Origin: Rubrivivax sp.
GTDB taxonomy: Bacteria; Pseudomonadota; Gammaproteobacteria; Burkholderiales; Burkholderiaceae_C
Assembly (NCBI GenBank): GCA_022842595.1
Contig: JALHPF010000025.1
Location: 1-64,000, forward strand
Length of the DNA: 64,000 bases
Direction of reading: 5' to 3'
The notes under the pieces are model-generated. The model did no database searches. It was not told where the DNA came from and was given only the letters and a program-made list of their open reading frames with translations. This document shows positions 18,851 to 27,166 of this stretch, piece by piece. A program made the position numbers and the translations under genes. How positions within the stretch are numbered: the stretch's first letter is position 1; the number at the start of each line of letters is the position of its first letter.

Positions 18851-19056
18851 GCCGCTTCCTGGCCACCTGCGGCGCAGCGCTGCAGCCACAGCACCTGGCG
18901 GCCCGGCAGTTCGGCGAGCACCGCGTGTTTGTCTTCTTCGTCCAGCACCGACCAGAAGGCAATCTCGTCCAGCGTGCGCAGGCAGCCGCGGCACCAGCCG
19001 CTGGCCTCGTCCATCTGGCAGACGTTCACGCAGGGGCTGGCGGCAGGCGCCGTCAT
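18847..19056 (-). CDS. DUF1289 domain protein (small Cys-rich Fe-S-type)
   Basis: 69 aa. The N-terminal half contains the DUF1289 pattern SPCVNVCQMD followed by WCRGCLRTLDEI, four cysteines arranged as in a small metal- or Fe-S-binding fold. Function of the family is unknown. It sits between liuE and the HCCA-isomerase-like gene with 4-nt overlaps at both ends (19053-19056 and 18847-18850). It is therefore translated as part of the same message. Start 19056 fits both the coupling and the family length. Confidence 0.85.
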   Translation of the reverse strand: MTAPAASPCVNVCQMDEASGWCRGCLRTLDEIAFWSVLDEEDKHAVLAELPGRQVLWLQRCAAGGQEAA

Positions 19057-19979
19057 GCCGGCACCTGCGCACGGCGCGTCAGCAGCGCCTTGCCGGCGCG
19101 CGAGGCCGGCGGCCGCCCCAGCACCTGGCTGATGAAGGCCCCGGCGTCGACCAGCGCACCCAGTTCGTGGCCGGTGTCGATGCCCATGCCCTGCAGCATG
19201 AACACCACGTCTTCGGTGGCCACGTTGCCGGTGGCGCCCTTGGCGTAGGGGCAACCCCCCAGGCCGGCGATGCTGGTGTCGAAGACATGCACCCCCAGCG
19301 CCAGGCTGGCGTGGATGTTGGCCAGCGCCTGACCGTAGGTGTCATGGAAGTGGCCGCTGACCTCTGCCAGCGGATAGTGCTTCAGCGCACGTTCCAGCGC
19401 CGCCTGCACGCGCCGCGGCGTGCCCACGCCGATGGTGTCGGCCACGCCCACATGGTCGACGCCGATGGCGCGCATGAGCCGGGCCACCCGCTCCACGTCG
19501 TCCAGCGGAACCTCGCCCTGGTAGGGGCAGCCCAGCGCACACGAGATGGCGCCGCGCACTTTCAGCCCGGCTGCGTGGGCAGCCGCGGCCACCGGGCGAA
19601 AGCGTTCGACGCTTTCCTCGATGCTGCAGTTGATGTTCTTCTGGCTGAAGGCCTCGCTGGCGGCACCGAACACCACGACCTCGTCGGGCCATTGCTCGCG
19701 CGGCGCCGCGAGCGCGGCTTCCAGGCCTTTCATGTTGGGCACCAGCACCGAGATGCGCACACCCGGCCTGCGCCGGATGCCAGCCATCACGGCGGCGTTG
19801 TCGGCCATCTGCGGCACCCACTTCGGGCTGACGAAGCTGGTGGCCTCGATCTCGCGGCAGCCGGCAGCCTGCAGGCGGTGGATGAGCTCGATCTTGTCGG
19901 CGGCGGCCACGGGCTGCGCTTCGTTCTGCAGGCCGTCGCGGGGGCCGACCTCGACCAGAGTGACATGCGTGGGGTTCAT
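19053..19979 (-). CDS. liuE: Hydroxymethylglutaryl-CoA lyase
   Basis: 308 aa. It has the DRE-TIM metallolyase start VEVGPRDGLQNE, a catalytic-loop signature GLGGCPYAKGATGN with its conserved Cys, and metal-ligand HFHDTYG. It cleaves HMG-CoA to acetyl-CoA and acetoacetate, the last step of leucine catabolism. ATG 19979 places GPRDG at the usual position. It is separated from liuD by an opposite-strand gene, an unusual break in an otherwise continuous set. Downstream it overlaps the DUF1289 gene by 4 nt. Confidence 0.93.
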   Translation of the reverse strand: MNPTHVTLVEVGPRDGLQNEAQPVAAADKIELIHRLQAAGCREIEATSFVSPKWVPQMADNAAVMAGIRRRPGVRISVLVPNMKGLEAALAAPREQWPDEVVVFGAASEAFSQKNINCSIEESVERFRPVAAAAHAAGLKVRGAISCALGCPYQGEVPLDDVERVARLMRAIGVDHVGVADTIGVGTPRRVQAALERALKHYPLAEVSGHFHDTYGQALANIHASLALGVHVFDTSIAGLGGCPYAKGATGNVATEDVVFMLQGMGIDTGHELGALVDAGAFISQVLGRPPASRAGKALLTRRAQVPA

Positions 19980-20014
19980 CAGGCGGGCTTTCCGGTCAGG
20001 TGTCACGCCCAGTG

Positions 20015-20068
20015 TGCCGCAAAGCGGCAACCCCCCGCGAATAGGTGGGTCCGCTTGCCCTCGGGGGG
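20015..20068. other. Two stacked stem-loops in the liuE leader region
   Basis: TGCCGC-AAA-GCGGCA (20015-20029) is a perfect 6-bp stem, and CCCCCCG (20031-20037) pairs with CGGGGGG (20062-20068). They lie 36-90 bp upstream of liuE and upstream of the opposite-strand gene at 20124. They could be a terminator or attenuator for transcription running from liuD, or part of a two-way promoter region. No T-run is present. Confidence 0.35.
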
Positions 20069-20123
20069 CTGGCAGGCCACCGGGCGCGCGGGCAAACTGA
20101 CCGACCCGCACCTGGCCGAATTC

Positions 20124-20510
20124 ATGAATCTCCGCCGTTGCCTTCGCATCGCTGAACGCCTGCGCCTGCCCTTCGAGCAGCAGGTAGGCATTGCCATCGA
20201 CGTGCAGCGCATGGTCAGCGACAGCAGCTACGTGCTGGACGTGCTCACCGTGTGCGAAGCCCGCCCCGACAGCCCCTTGATGGCCCTGGCGCAGCAATTC
20301 CGGCTGGCGCTGGCGGAACCACCGGCTGCTGACGAGGCCGATGCCCAGGGTGCCGACACCACCGGCTGGGGGAGCAGCAGCACCAGCTTCGGCGCCACCC
20401 AGAACCAGCCCGTGAACTCGGTTTTCGAGCAGGCTCGCCAGGCGGCGCGCGCCGCTCGCCGGTCGCCCACGTGGATGAGGCCCGGCCGCTGGCTGGGCAG
20501 CGACAGCTGA
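20124..20510 (+). CDS. Unrecognised 128-aa protein on the strand opposite the liu genes
   Basis: An open frame of 128 codons from ATG 20124 with strongly GC-biased third positions. The first 60 residues are amphipathic and helical (MNLRRCLRIAERLRLPFEQQ, then VQRMVSDSSYVLDVLTVCE). The C-terminal half is polar and low-complexity (EPPAADEADAQGAD, then a Ser/Thr/Gly stretch). I do not recognise a family. It lies between liuD and liuE, both on the other strand, ending 7 bp before the liuD stop, so the two are convergent. Codon bias and the lack of a better frame on either strand support it being real, but a short conserved-hypothetical call is the most that can be said. Confidence 0.5.
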   Translation: MNLRRCLRIAERLRLPFEQQVGIAIDVQRMVSDSSYVLDVLTVCEARPDSPLMALAQQFRLALAEPPAADEADAQGADTTGWGSSSTSFGATQNQPVNSVFEQARQAARAARRSPTWMRPGRWLGSDS

Positions 20511-20517
20511 GCCTGCT

Positions 20518-22524
20518 TCAGGCCAAGGGCGCCAGCCGCAGCAGTTCGTCGCCTTCGGCCACCAGGTCGCCCACCGCATAGCGCAGTTCGGCCACGACGC
20601 CATCGCGCGGCGCGTGCAGGGTGTGCTCCATCTTCATGGCTTCCATCACCGCCACGGCCTGGCCGCGCTGCACGCTGGCACCGGCCGCGACGAAGAACGA
20701 CACCACCTTGCCCGGCATCGGCGCAGCCAGCCGGCCGCCTTCACCCGCGCCATCGCCGGCATGGGCCAGCGGGTCGATGTCGCTGACCAGCGCGCTGGCG
20801 TGTTCGGCAAACACCGCGATGGTTTCGCCACGTGCGTAAACCGCCAGGGTGTGGCGGGCACCGCCCAGGGTGATGTCGAAGCGGCTCGCGCCCAGCGTTT
20901 GCACCGCCAGCGGCCAGACCTGGCTGCCCACGCGCAGGGCCAGGCCGCCCCCGTGCTGGCGCTGAAGCGCGGCCGGCAAGGGCTGGCCGTGAACGGCCAG
21001 GTCCAGCGGTCGTTCGGCGGTGCCGAAAAGACGCCAGCCGTCGCGGCGCGACCAGGGGTCGGCGTCTTCCAGCGCGCCTTCGGCGGCCAACACCTGCGCC
21101 GCCACGCCCGCGGCGGCGATCTCGGGCGCCAGCGGCGGGGCTTCGAAGAGCGCGGCGTGTTCACGTTCGATCAGCGCCGTGTCCAGATCGGCAGTGGCAA
21201 AGGCCGTGCTGCCGACGACACGGCGCAGGAAGGCGACATTGGTGTGCAGCCCCATCAGGTGGGTGTCGCGCAGCGCCGCGTCCAACCGGGCCAGCGCCTG
21301 CGCGCGGTCGGCGCCCCAGACGATGAGCTTGGCAATCATCGAGTCGTAATGGGGGCTGACGGCGTCACCCTCCCCGAACCCGCTGTCCACCCGCGCCAGG
21401 GATTCGCTGCGCGTGAACGACACATGGGCCGGCCAACGCGCCACCTGCAGCTTGCCTGTGGCGGGCAGGAAGTTGGCGTCGGGGTTCTCGGCACAGATGC
21501 GCGCCTCGATGGCATGGCCCTGCATCGCCACTTCGGCCTGCGCCAGCGGCAGCGGCTCGCCGCTGGCCACGCGCAGCTGCCATTCCACCAGGTCCAGCCC
21601 GGTCACGGCCTCCGTCACCGGATGCTCGACCTGCAGCCGGGTGTTCATTTCCATGAAGTACGCGCGAATGTCGCCGTCGTCCAGCTCTTCGGCCACGAAC
21701 TCGACCGTGCCCGCACCCACGTAACCCACGGCGCGCGCCGCGGCCACCGCGGCGGCACCCAGCTCGGCACGGCGTGCGGCGCTCAGGCCCGGGGCCGGCG
21801 ACTCTTCCAGCACCTTCTGGTGGCGACGCTGCACCGAGCAGTCGCGTTCACCCAGGTGGATGACATGGCCATGGGTGTCGCCGAAGACCTGGATCTCGAT
21901 GTGCCGCGGCCGCAGTACATAACGTTCCACCAGCACGTGGGCATTGCCGAAGCTGGCCTGGGCTTCGCGCTGGCAGCTGGCGAGCGCGGCTTCGAAGTCT
22001 GCCGCCTTGTCGACACGCCGCATGCCCTTGCCGCCACCGCCGGCGCTGGCCTTGATGAGCACCGGGTAGCCGATGCGGGCGGCCTGCCCGGCCAGGAACG
22101 CCGGCTCGTTGTTGTCGCCGTGGTAGCCGGGCACCAGCGGCACGCCGGCCTTTTCCATCAGCGCCTTGGCCGCGCTCTTGCTGCCCATCGCTGCGATGGC
22201 TGAAGCCGGCGGGCCGATGAAGACGATGCCGGCCGCGTCGCAGGCCCGCGCGAATTCTTCGTTCTCGCTGAGGAAGCCGTAGCCCGGATGGATGGCCTGG
22301 GCGCCGGTGGCCTGGGCGGCGGCGATGATGCGCTGCCACTGCAGATAACTGTCGCGCGGCGCGTTGCCACCCACGTGCACGGCTTCGTCGCAGGCGCGCA
22401 CATGGCGTGACTGGGCGTCGGCATCCGAATACACCGCCACCGTGCGCACACCCAGCCGGCGGGCCGTGGCCGCCACCCGGCACGCGATCTCGCCGCGGTT
22501 GGCAATGAGGATCTTCTTAAACAT
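20518..22524 (-). CDS. liuD: Methylcrotonyl-CoA carboxylase, biotin-carboxylase/biotin-carrier (alpha) subunit
   Basis: 668 aa. Starts MFKKILIANRGEIACRV. It contains the biotin carboxylase ATP-grasp core (a KASAGGGGKGMR glycine loop, and the MNTRLQVEHPVTE metal-site segment) and ends in a biotinyl domain with EAMKMEH (biotinylated Lys near 631). With the liuB product it carboxylates 3-methylcrotonyl-CoA in leucine degradation. The neighbouring liuC, liuB and liuE genes make this more likely than propionyl- or geranyl-CoA carboxylase. The start region is duplicated: a second ATG with the same 11 codons lies 115 bp upstream and opens a 40-codon ORF that ends on this start codon. Confidence 0.9.
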   Translation of the reverse strand: MFKKILIANRGEIACRVAATARRLGVRTVAVYSDADAQSRHVRACDEAVHVGGNAPRDSYLQWQRIIAAAQATGAQAIHPGYGFLSENEEFARACDAAGIVFIGPPASAIAAMGSKSAAKALMEKAGVPLVPGYHGDNNEPAFLAGQAARIGYPVLIKASAGGGGKGMRRVDKAADFEAALASCQREAQASFGNAHVLVERYVLRPRHIEIQVFGDTHGHVIHLGERDCSVQRRHQKVLEESPAPGLSAARRAELGAAAVAAARAVGYVGAGTVEFVAEELDDGDIRAYFMEMNTRLQVEHPVTEAVTGLDLVEWQLRVASGEPLPLAQAEVAMQGHAIEARICAENPDANFLPATGKLQVARWPAHVSFTRSESLARVDSGFGEGDAVSPHYDSMIAKLIVWGADRAQALARLDAALRDTHLMGLHTNVAFLRRVVGSTAFATADLDTALIEREHAALFEAPPLAPEIAAAGVAAQVLAAEGALEDADPWSRRDGWRLFGTAERPLDLAVHGQPLPAALQRQHGGGLALRVGSQVWPLAVQTLGASRFDITLGGARHTLAVYARGETIAVFAEHASALVSDIDPLAHAGDGAGEGGRLAAPMPGKVVSFFVAAGASVQRGQAVAVMEAMKMEHTLHAPRDGVVAELRYAVGDLVAEGDELLRLAPLA

Positions 22525-22640
22525 GCGCTGTCCCCGCGGCAAGATCGCCTGCACTCGCTTCGCGAGCCAAGCATTCTGGCTTCGCCGCAGCGGAAATACC
22601 GCTGTCGCCGCGGTTGGCAATGAGGATCTTCTTGAACATG
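22490..22640 (-). repeat. 36-bp direct repeat of the liuD 5' end flanking a hairpin-rich insert
   Basis: Positions 22490-22525 and 22605-22640 are identical except for one base (22519 versus 22634). Each encodes the liuD initiation codon and its first 11 codons. The 79 bp between them contains three small perfect stems: 22554-22566 (CTCGC-TTC-GCGAG), 22565-22581 (AGCCA/TGGCT) and 22588-22604 (CAGCGG-AAATA-CCGCTG). The outer copy lies 2 nt after the DUF4126 stop and has the better ribosome-binding site, so it is probably the ancestral start. Confidence 0.85.
22517..22639 (-). CDS. 40-codon upstream ORF carrying a duplicated liuD N-terminus
   Basis: Opens with the same MFKKILIANRG as liuD, then diverges and stops after 40 codons. 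Its TAA stop overlaps the liuD initiation region, so the reading is GC-ATG-TTTAA. The single base that differs between the two 36-bp copies creates this TAA. A GGAG ribosome-binding site precedes its ATG at about 8 nt, whereas liuD itself has a weaker GGGGA. Ribosomes may translate this leader and re-initiate at liuD. Whether the peptide has any function is unknown; a scar of a duplication is the simplest view. Confidence 0.5.
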   Translation of the reverse strand: MFKKILIANRGDSGISAAAKPECLAREASAGDLAAGTAHV

Positions 22641-22641
22641 C

Positions 22642-23286
22642 TCAGGTCTCCAGCGGCCTTGCAATCGGAACGAAACGCCTGATCAGCGCACGCAGGAACT
22701 TGAACAGCACGGCGATCAGCACGACCGCGAGCAGCAAGGCCAGCGCCAGCGCCGGAAAGAACCACAGCGGGTGCTCCCAGGCCAGCCACAGCATCACCGG
22801 CACGGCTGCATCACCGGCCAGTGACAGCGCCATGTTCGAGAACGGCTCGGGGCTGGTGTTGACCGCCGCACGGGTGGTGGACTTGGCGGCGTGCGAAGTC
22901 GCGGCCAGCGTGCCGCCGGCCAGTGCCGCGATCAGCATCCAGGCCTGCGAGACGTCCTGCTCGCCCATGCCGCCGACACCGCTGAACACGCCCGCGGCCA
23001 AGGCCGCGCCAGCAGGGATGCGGATGAAGGTGTGCACGGCGTCCCACAGGCTGTCGACGCCCGGGATCTTGTCGGCGACGAATTCCACCGCGAACATCAG
23101 GAAGCTGGCGCCCAGCACCAGCGGGTGCTGCAACAGCTTCAGGCCGTCGGGCAGCGGCACCCAGCCCAGGAAACCGGCCCCGCCCACCAGGAACACCACG
23201 GCATACAAGCGCATGCCGCTGGCCCAGCCCAAGGCAGCGGCCAAAGCGGCCAGGTGGGTGAGGTCGAGGTTCATCGCTGTGGTCAT
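22642..23286 (-). CDS. DUF4126 family membrane protein
   Basis: 214 aa, very hydrophobic, with five to six probable membrane helices. Features include GWASGMRLYAVVFLVGGAGF near the N-terminus, FVADKIPGVDSLWDAVHTF in the middle and a basic C-terminus (RALIRRF), matching DUF4126. Function unknown. Its ATG overlaps the liuC stop by 4 nt (ATGA), so it is translated with liuC. Its stop lies 2 nt before the outer copy of the liuD start. Conserved position within leucine clusters suggests a membrane accessory role, which is inference. Confidence 0.8.
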   Translation of the reverse strand: MTTAMNLDLTHLAALAAALGWASGMRLYAVVFLVGGAGFLGWVPLPDGLKLLQHPLVLGASFLMFAVEFVADKIPGVDSLWDAVHTFIRIPAGAALAAGVFSGVGGMGEQDVSQAWMLIAALAGGTLAATSHAAKSTTRAAVNTSPEPFSNMALSLAGDAAVPVMLWLAWEHPLWFFPALALALLLAVVLIAVLFKFLRALIRRFVPIARPLET

Positions 23287-24062
23287 CGCCACGAAGGGTC
23301 GCGCTTGGCCAGGAAGGCCTGCACACCTTCCTGTCCTTCGGCGCTGGCGCGGATGTCGGCAATGCGGCGAGCGGTATCGGCGCGAAGGGCCGCGTCGATC
23401 GGCCGACCGGCCAGGTCCTGCACCAGTTGCTTGCAGGCCCTCACCGCCGCCGGGCCGTTGGCCACGAGCTGGGCCACGATCTCGGCCAGCCGGGTGTCCA
23501 GCGCATCGGGCGTGGTGAGCTCGTGCACGAAGCCCAGGGCCTGGGCCCGGGCCGCGCTGAAACGTTCGGCGGTGGTGAAGTAGCGGCGCGAGGCCTGTTC
23601 CCCCAACGCCTTCACGACGTAGGGGCCGATCGTGGCCGGCAGCAAGCCCAGCTTCGCTTCGCTCAGGCAGAAGTGCGCGGCGTCGCTGGCCACCAGCACG
23701 TCGCACACCGCTGCCAGGCCCACCCCGCCGGCATAGCAGTCACCGTGGATGCGGCCGACCACCGGCACCGGGCAGCGGTAGATCGTCCACAGCATATCGG
23801 CCAGGCGTGCGGCGTCGGCCTGGTTTTCGTCCCAGCCATAGCTGGCCATGGCGCGCATCCACGACAGGTCGGCACCCGCGCAGAAGGCCTTGCCGTGGCC
23901 GGCCAGCACCACCGCGCGCAGCTCGCCTTCCTGGGCGAAGCCGGCGAAGGCAGCGGTCAGCTCTTCGATGACGCTGTCGTTGAAGGCGTTGCGAACCTCG
24001 GGGCGGTTCAGCCAGACCTCGGCAACGAAGGGCGAAGGGCGGCGGATGTCGAGCGTGTTCAT
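23283..24062 (-). CDS. liuC: Methylglutaconyl-CoA hydratase (enoyl-CoA hydratase/isomerase family)
   Basis: 259 aa crotonase-fold enzyme. Oxyanion-hole segments are visible as LAGHGKAFCAGADLSWMR (about 53-70) and GGVGLAAVCD (about 113-122), and the catalytic region contains FCLSEAKLGLLPATIGP. LiuC hydrates 3-methylglutaconyl-CoA to HMG-CoA; assignment from generic enoyl-CoA hydratase rests on the position between liuB and liuD. A VapBC pair separates it from liuB, with only 15 nt between the vapC stop and the liuC start. Confidence 0.88.
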   Translation of the reverse strand: MNTLDIRRPSPFVAEVWLNRPEVRNAFNDSVIEELTAAFAGFAQEGELRAVVLAGHGKAFCAGADLSWMRAMASYGWDENQADAARLADMLWTIYRCPVPVVGRIHGDCYAGGVGLAAVCDVLVASDAAHFCLSEAKLGLLPATIGPYVVKALGEQASRRYFTTAERFSAARAQALGFVHELTTPDALDTRLAEIVAQLVANGPAAVRACKQLVQDLAGRPIDAALRADTARRIADIRASAEGQEGVQAFLAKRDPSWR

Positions 24063-24077
24063 CGGGGGTGGCGTGCC

Positions 24078-24479
24078 TCAGTGCTGCCAGCCGCGCAGGC
24101 CGCGCCGCTGCTCGAAGGCCTGGAAGTCGCGGTCGCGGTGCAGCAGGGCGTAGTCGCGGTCGATGCAGAAGCTGGCCACCAGCACGTCGATACTGCTGCG
24201 CACGGTGACGCCCTGGGCGCGCAGTTCCCGGTAATGCGCGGCCGCCTCGCGTGCCCGGTCGGCGCCGCCCACGTCCTCGATGTCGAAGCTCTCCATCAAC
24301 GCACGTGCCTGGCGGTGATCGCGTTCGTCACGGAAGCCGCGCAGCACCTCGAACAGCACCAGGTCGGGCACGACGATGCGCACTTCGCCGTGGTGCAAGA
24401 GATCGTCCAGCATCGCTGCGGCCGGAAGCGCCGCGCCATTGAAGAAGTCGATCCAGACGCTGGAATCAACGACCAGCAC
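24078..24479 (-). CDS. vapC: Type II toxin, VapC-type PIN-domain ribonuclease
   Basis: 133 aa. PIN-domain acidic residues are present: Asp5 (VVDSSVWIDFF), Glu near 44 (LVLFEVLRG), Asp near 98 (SSIDVLVAS) and Asp near 116 (HRDRDF). It is a metal-dependent RNase that blocks translation when not held by its antitoxin. Start is GTG 24479, overlapping the antitoxin gene by 14 nt, a normal toxin-antitoxin arrangement. Its location inside the leu-degradation block, on the same strand, means it will be co-transcribed with liuC unless a terminator intervenes. Confidence 0.9.
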   Translation of the reverse strand: MLVVDSSVWIDFFNGAALPAAAMLDDLLHHGEVRIVVPDLVLFEVLRGFRDERDHRQARALMESFDIEDVGGADRAREAAAHYRELRAQGVTVRSSIDVLVASFCIDRDYALLHRDRDFQAFEQRRGLRGWQH

Positions 24480-24750
24480 GGCGGGCCTTCGTTGCCGGGG
24501 CAGCCTTGAAGGCTGGCGACGGGGGCTGCTGCACCACCGCGCCGGCGTCGGCGCGGTTGGCCGCCACCCAGTCGACTGCTTCGTCGCCTTCCCACTTGAG
24601 CTTGCCGCGCCACTTCGCCACCTCGCGGTAGGCAGCCTGGCGCGCCAGCAGCTTCAGGCCCGCCTCGACCGCGTCCTTCTTGGTCTTGAAGGGCCCGGCC
24701 TGCAGTGCCTGGCTCATGAGCGCGTCGTCGATGTCGATGTTGGTGCGCAT
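24466..24750 (-). CDS. vapB: Type II antitoxin, VapB-type
   Basis: 94 aa. The N-terminus MRTNIDIDDALMSQAL and KTKKDAVEAGLKLLAR match a ribbon-helix-helix VapB antitoxin. The C-terminal half is unusually long for VapB, with a Pro/Ala-rich basic tail (PPSPAFKAAPATKARRAGR). That tail probably wraps around the toxin. The gene precedes vapC and overlaps it. A palindrome spanning 24754-24788 directly upstream is a good candidate for the auto-regulatory operator. Confidence 0.85.
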   Translation of the reverse strand: MRTNIDIDDALMSQALQAGPFKTKKDAVEAGLKLLARQAAYREVAKWRGKLKWEGDEAVDWVAANRADAGAVVQQPPSPAFKAAPATKARRAGR

Positions 24751-24753
24751 GAT

Positions 24754-24788
24754 GTGTATGAAATCAACTTATCTGGTGCATCATACAC
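24754..24788 (-). promoter_or_regulatory. vapBC operator-like inverted repeat
   Basis: GTGTATGA (24754-24761) and TCATACAC (24781-24788) form perfect 8-bp arms 19 bp apart, starting 4 bp upstream of the vapB ATG and ending 13 bp past the liuB stop codon. The AT-rich centre (24760-24773) contrasts with the GC-rich surroundings and likely contains the promoter. VapBC complexes normally bind such sites to repress their own operon. Confidence 0.6.
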
Positions 24789-24800
24789 GGGTTGCCCGCC

Positions 24801-26411
24801 TCACATCCGGAAGACGCCAAAGCGCGGCGCTTCGGGAATGGGGGCGTTCAGGCTGGCGCTGAGGCCCAGCGCCAGCACGCGCCGGGTGTCGGCCGGGTCG
24901 ATGATGCCGTCGTCCCACAGGCGCGCGCTGGCGTAATACGGGTGGGCCTGGGTGTTGAACTGGTCGAGGATGGGCTGCTTGAACGCCGCCTCATCGCCCG
25001 CAGACCACTGCCCGCCCTTGGCCTCGATGCCGTCACGCTTGACGGTGGCCAGCACGCTGGCCGCCTGCTCGCCGCCCATCACGCCGATGCGTGCGTTCGG
25101 CCACATCCACAGCAGGCGCGGGCTGTAGGCACGGCCGCACATGCCGTAGTTGCCGGCGCCGAAGCTGCCACCGATGATGACCGTGAACTTCGGCACCGTG
25201 GCCGTGGCCACGGCCGTGACCATCTTCGCGCCGTGCTTGGCGATGCCTTCGGCCTCGTACTTCTTGCCGACCATGAAGCCGGTGATGTTCTGCAGGAAGA
25301 CCAGGGGCACACGCCGCTGGCAGCACAGTTCGATGAAGTGCGCGCCCTTCATCGCACTTTCACCGAAGAGCACGCCGTTGTTCGCGACGATGCCCACCGG
25401 CATGCCTTCGATGTGGGCGAAGCCGGTGACCAGCGTGGCGCCGAAGCGGGCCTTGAACTCGTCGAACTCGGACGCGTCGACGATGCGGGCGATGATCTCG
25501 CGCACGTCGAAGGGCTTGCGTGCATCGGTCGGGATCACGCCATGCAGCTCGGCGGCGTCGAACAGCGGCGGCCGCGCCGGCTGCAGCAACAGCGGCTGCG
25601 GCTTGCGCCAGTTCAGGTTGGCCACCGTGGCGCGCGCGATGGCCAGCGCATGCATGTCGTTCTCGGCCAGGTGGTCGGCCACGCCCGACAGGCGCGTATG
25701 GACGTCGCCGCCGCCCAGGCCTTCGGCGCTCACGACCTCGCCGGTGGCCGCCTTCACCAGCGGCGGGCCGGCCAGGAAGATGGTGCCCTGGTTCTTCACG
25801 ATGATGGTCTCGTCGCTCATCGCCGGCACGTAGGCGCCACCGGCCGTGCAGCTGCCCATCACCACCGCCACCTGCGGGATGCCCAGCGCCGACATGTTGG
25901 CCTGGTTGTAGAAGATGCGGCCGAAGTGGTCGCGGTCGGGGAACACTTCGTCCTGGTTCGGCAGGTTGGCGCCGCCGCTGTCCACCAGGTAGATGCAGGG
26001 CAGCCGGTTCTGCTGCGCCACTTCCTGCGCGCGCAGGTGCTTCTTCACCGTGATCGGGTAATAGGTGCCGCCCTTGACGGTGGCGTCGTTGCAGACGATC
26101 ACGCATTCGACACCGCTGACGCGGCCGATGCCGGCAATCACACCACCGCCGGGCGCCGCGTTGTCGTACAGGTTCAGCCCGGCCAGCGGCGCCAGTTCCA
26201 GGAAGGGCGTGTCGGGGTCGAGCAGCCGGTCGACGCGGTCGCGCGGCAGCAGCTTGCCACGTGCCGTGTGGCGCGCGCGGGCAACGTCGCCGCCACCTTG
26301 CGCCACCTGGGCCAGCCGCACCTGCAGGTCGGAGACCAGCGTGCGCATGTGCGCGGCATGGGCCTTGAAGTCGTCGGAGCGCGGATTGAGCTTGCTGCTG
26401 AGGGTGGGCAT
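24801..26411 (-). CDS. liuB: Methylcrotonyl-CoA carboxylase, carboxyltransferase (beta) subunit
   Basis: 536 aa. A two-crotonase-domain carboxyltransferase: the N-terminal part includes [17 protein letters not shown] sequence ([14 protein letters not shown]) and [14 protein letters not shown]; the C-terminal part includes [17 protein letters not shown] and the terminal [14 protein letters not shown]. It transfers the carboxyl group from carboxybiotin on LiuD to 3-methylcrotonyl-CoA. The GG-rich signature and length match MccB rather than PccB. It lies upstream of vapBC on the same strand, and an isomerase-like gene lies 57 nt before its start. Confidence 0.92.
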   Translation of the reverse strand: MPTLSSKLNPRSDDFKAHAAHMRTLVSDLQVRLAQVAQGGGDVARARHTARGKLLPRDRVDRLLDPDTPFLELAPLAGLNLYDNAAPGGGVIAGIGRVSGVECVIVCNDATVKGGTYYPITVKKHLRAQEVAQQNRLPCIYLVDSGGANLPNQDEVFPDRDHFGRIFYNQANMSALGIPQVAVVMGSCTAGGAYVPAMSDETIIVKNQGTIFLAGPPLVKAATGEVVSAEGLGGGDVHTRLSGVADHLAENDMHALAIARATVANLNWRKPQPLLLQPARPPLFDAAELHGVIPTDARKPFDVREIIARIVDASEFDEFKARFGATLVTGFAHIEGMPVGIVANNGVLFGESAMKGAHFIELCCQRRVPLVFLQNITGFMVGKKYEAEGIAKHGAKMVTAVATATVPKFTVIIGGSFGAGNYGMCGRAYSPRLLWMWPNARIGVMGGEQAASVLATVKRDGIEAKGGQWSAGDEAAFKQPILDQFNTQAHPYYASARLWDDGIIDPADTRRVLALGLSASLNAPIPEAPRFGVFRM

Positions 26412-26468
26412 GGGCGAAGGTCTCGGTGCGAAGGCTTGAAGCCGATGCTAAGCCGCGTTCAGAACGGG

Positions 26469-27086
26469 CTAGAACGGACCCTGGGCCAGCCAGCGTTCGA
26501 TCTGGGCGCGGCGGTCGTTGCCCCAGAAGGGCTCGCCGTCGACCTTGAAGAAAGGCGCGCCGAAAACGCCGCCGGCAATGGCTTCGTCGTTGGCCTGCTT
26601 CAGCCGCGCCTTCCATTGGGGGTCGGCACAGACCGCCTGCACGGTGTCGGCGTCCAGCCCCTGGGTGGCTGCCAGCGCCGCGAGGCCTTCGGGCCGGTGC
26701 AGTGCCAAGCCCTGGGTGAACATGCCGCGCAGCCCGGCCGTGGCCCACTGCGTGGCTACGGCTTCGCCCTGGGTGGCCTGCAGCCACCAGAACACCCGCG
26801 CAGCGTTCTGCGTGGGGATGGGGAAGTCCGGCGGCGGCACGTAGGGCAGGCCCTCGAAGCGCGCCGAACGCGCGAAGTCGCGCAGCGAATACACCCCCTT
26901 CAGCGGGAAGGCCACCGGTGGCTTCAGTTCTGCCGCCTGGAAGGTGGCGCCCAGCAGGATGGCATGGCGGCGCACGGTGCGGCCGTGGCGCGCAGCCACG
27001 GCGTCGACCCATTCGTTGGCGATGTACGAATACGGCGAAGAGAAGTCGAACCAGAAGTCGATGGCGGCAAGAGGCAAGGCAGGCAT
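26469..27086 (-). CDS. 2-hydroxychromene-2-carboxylate isomerase-like protein (second copy)
   Basis: 205 aa with the FWFDFSSPYSY signature near the N-terminus, the cis-Pro segment GGVFGAPFF near 175 and the tail EPFWGNDRR. It is a DsbA-like, GST-kappa-fold protein that probably uses glutathione. Only distantly similar to the gene at 18182-18850, so the two are paralogues or independent arrivals rather than a recent duplication. ATG 27086 is chosen; an upstream TTG at 27107 would add seven residues. Substrate unknown; the shared neighbourhood suggests a CoA-linked or aromatic side reaction. Confidence 0.85.
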   Translation of the reverse strand: MPALPLAAIDFWFDFSSPYSYIANEWVDAVAARHGRTVRRHAILLGATFQAAELKPPVAFPLKGVYSLRDFARSARFEGLPYVPPPDFPIPTQNAARVFWWLQATQGEAVATQWATAGLRGMFTQGLALHRPEGLAALAATQGLDADTVQAVCADPQWKARLKQANDEAIAGGVFGAPFFKVDGEPFWGNDRRAQIERWLAQGPF

Positions 27087-27166
27087 GGCGGCGGCTTGGG
27101 CATGCAAGCAGGTCGGGCTTGCGGCAGATCAGCATAGCCGCGCCCGCCCCCGCCTAGCATGCATGA

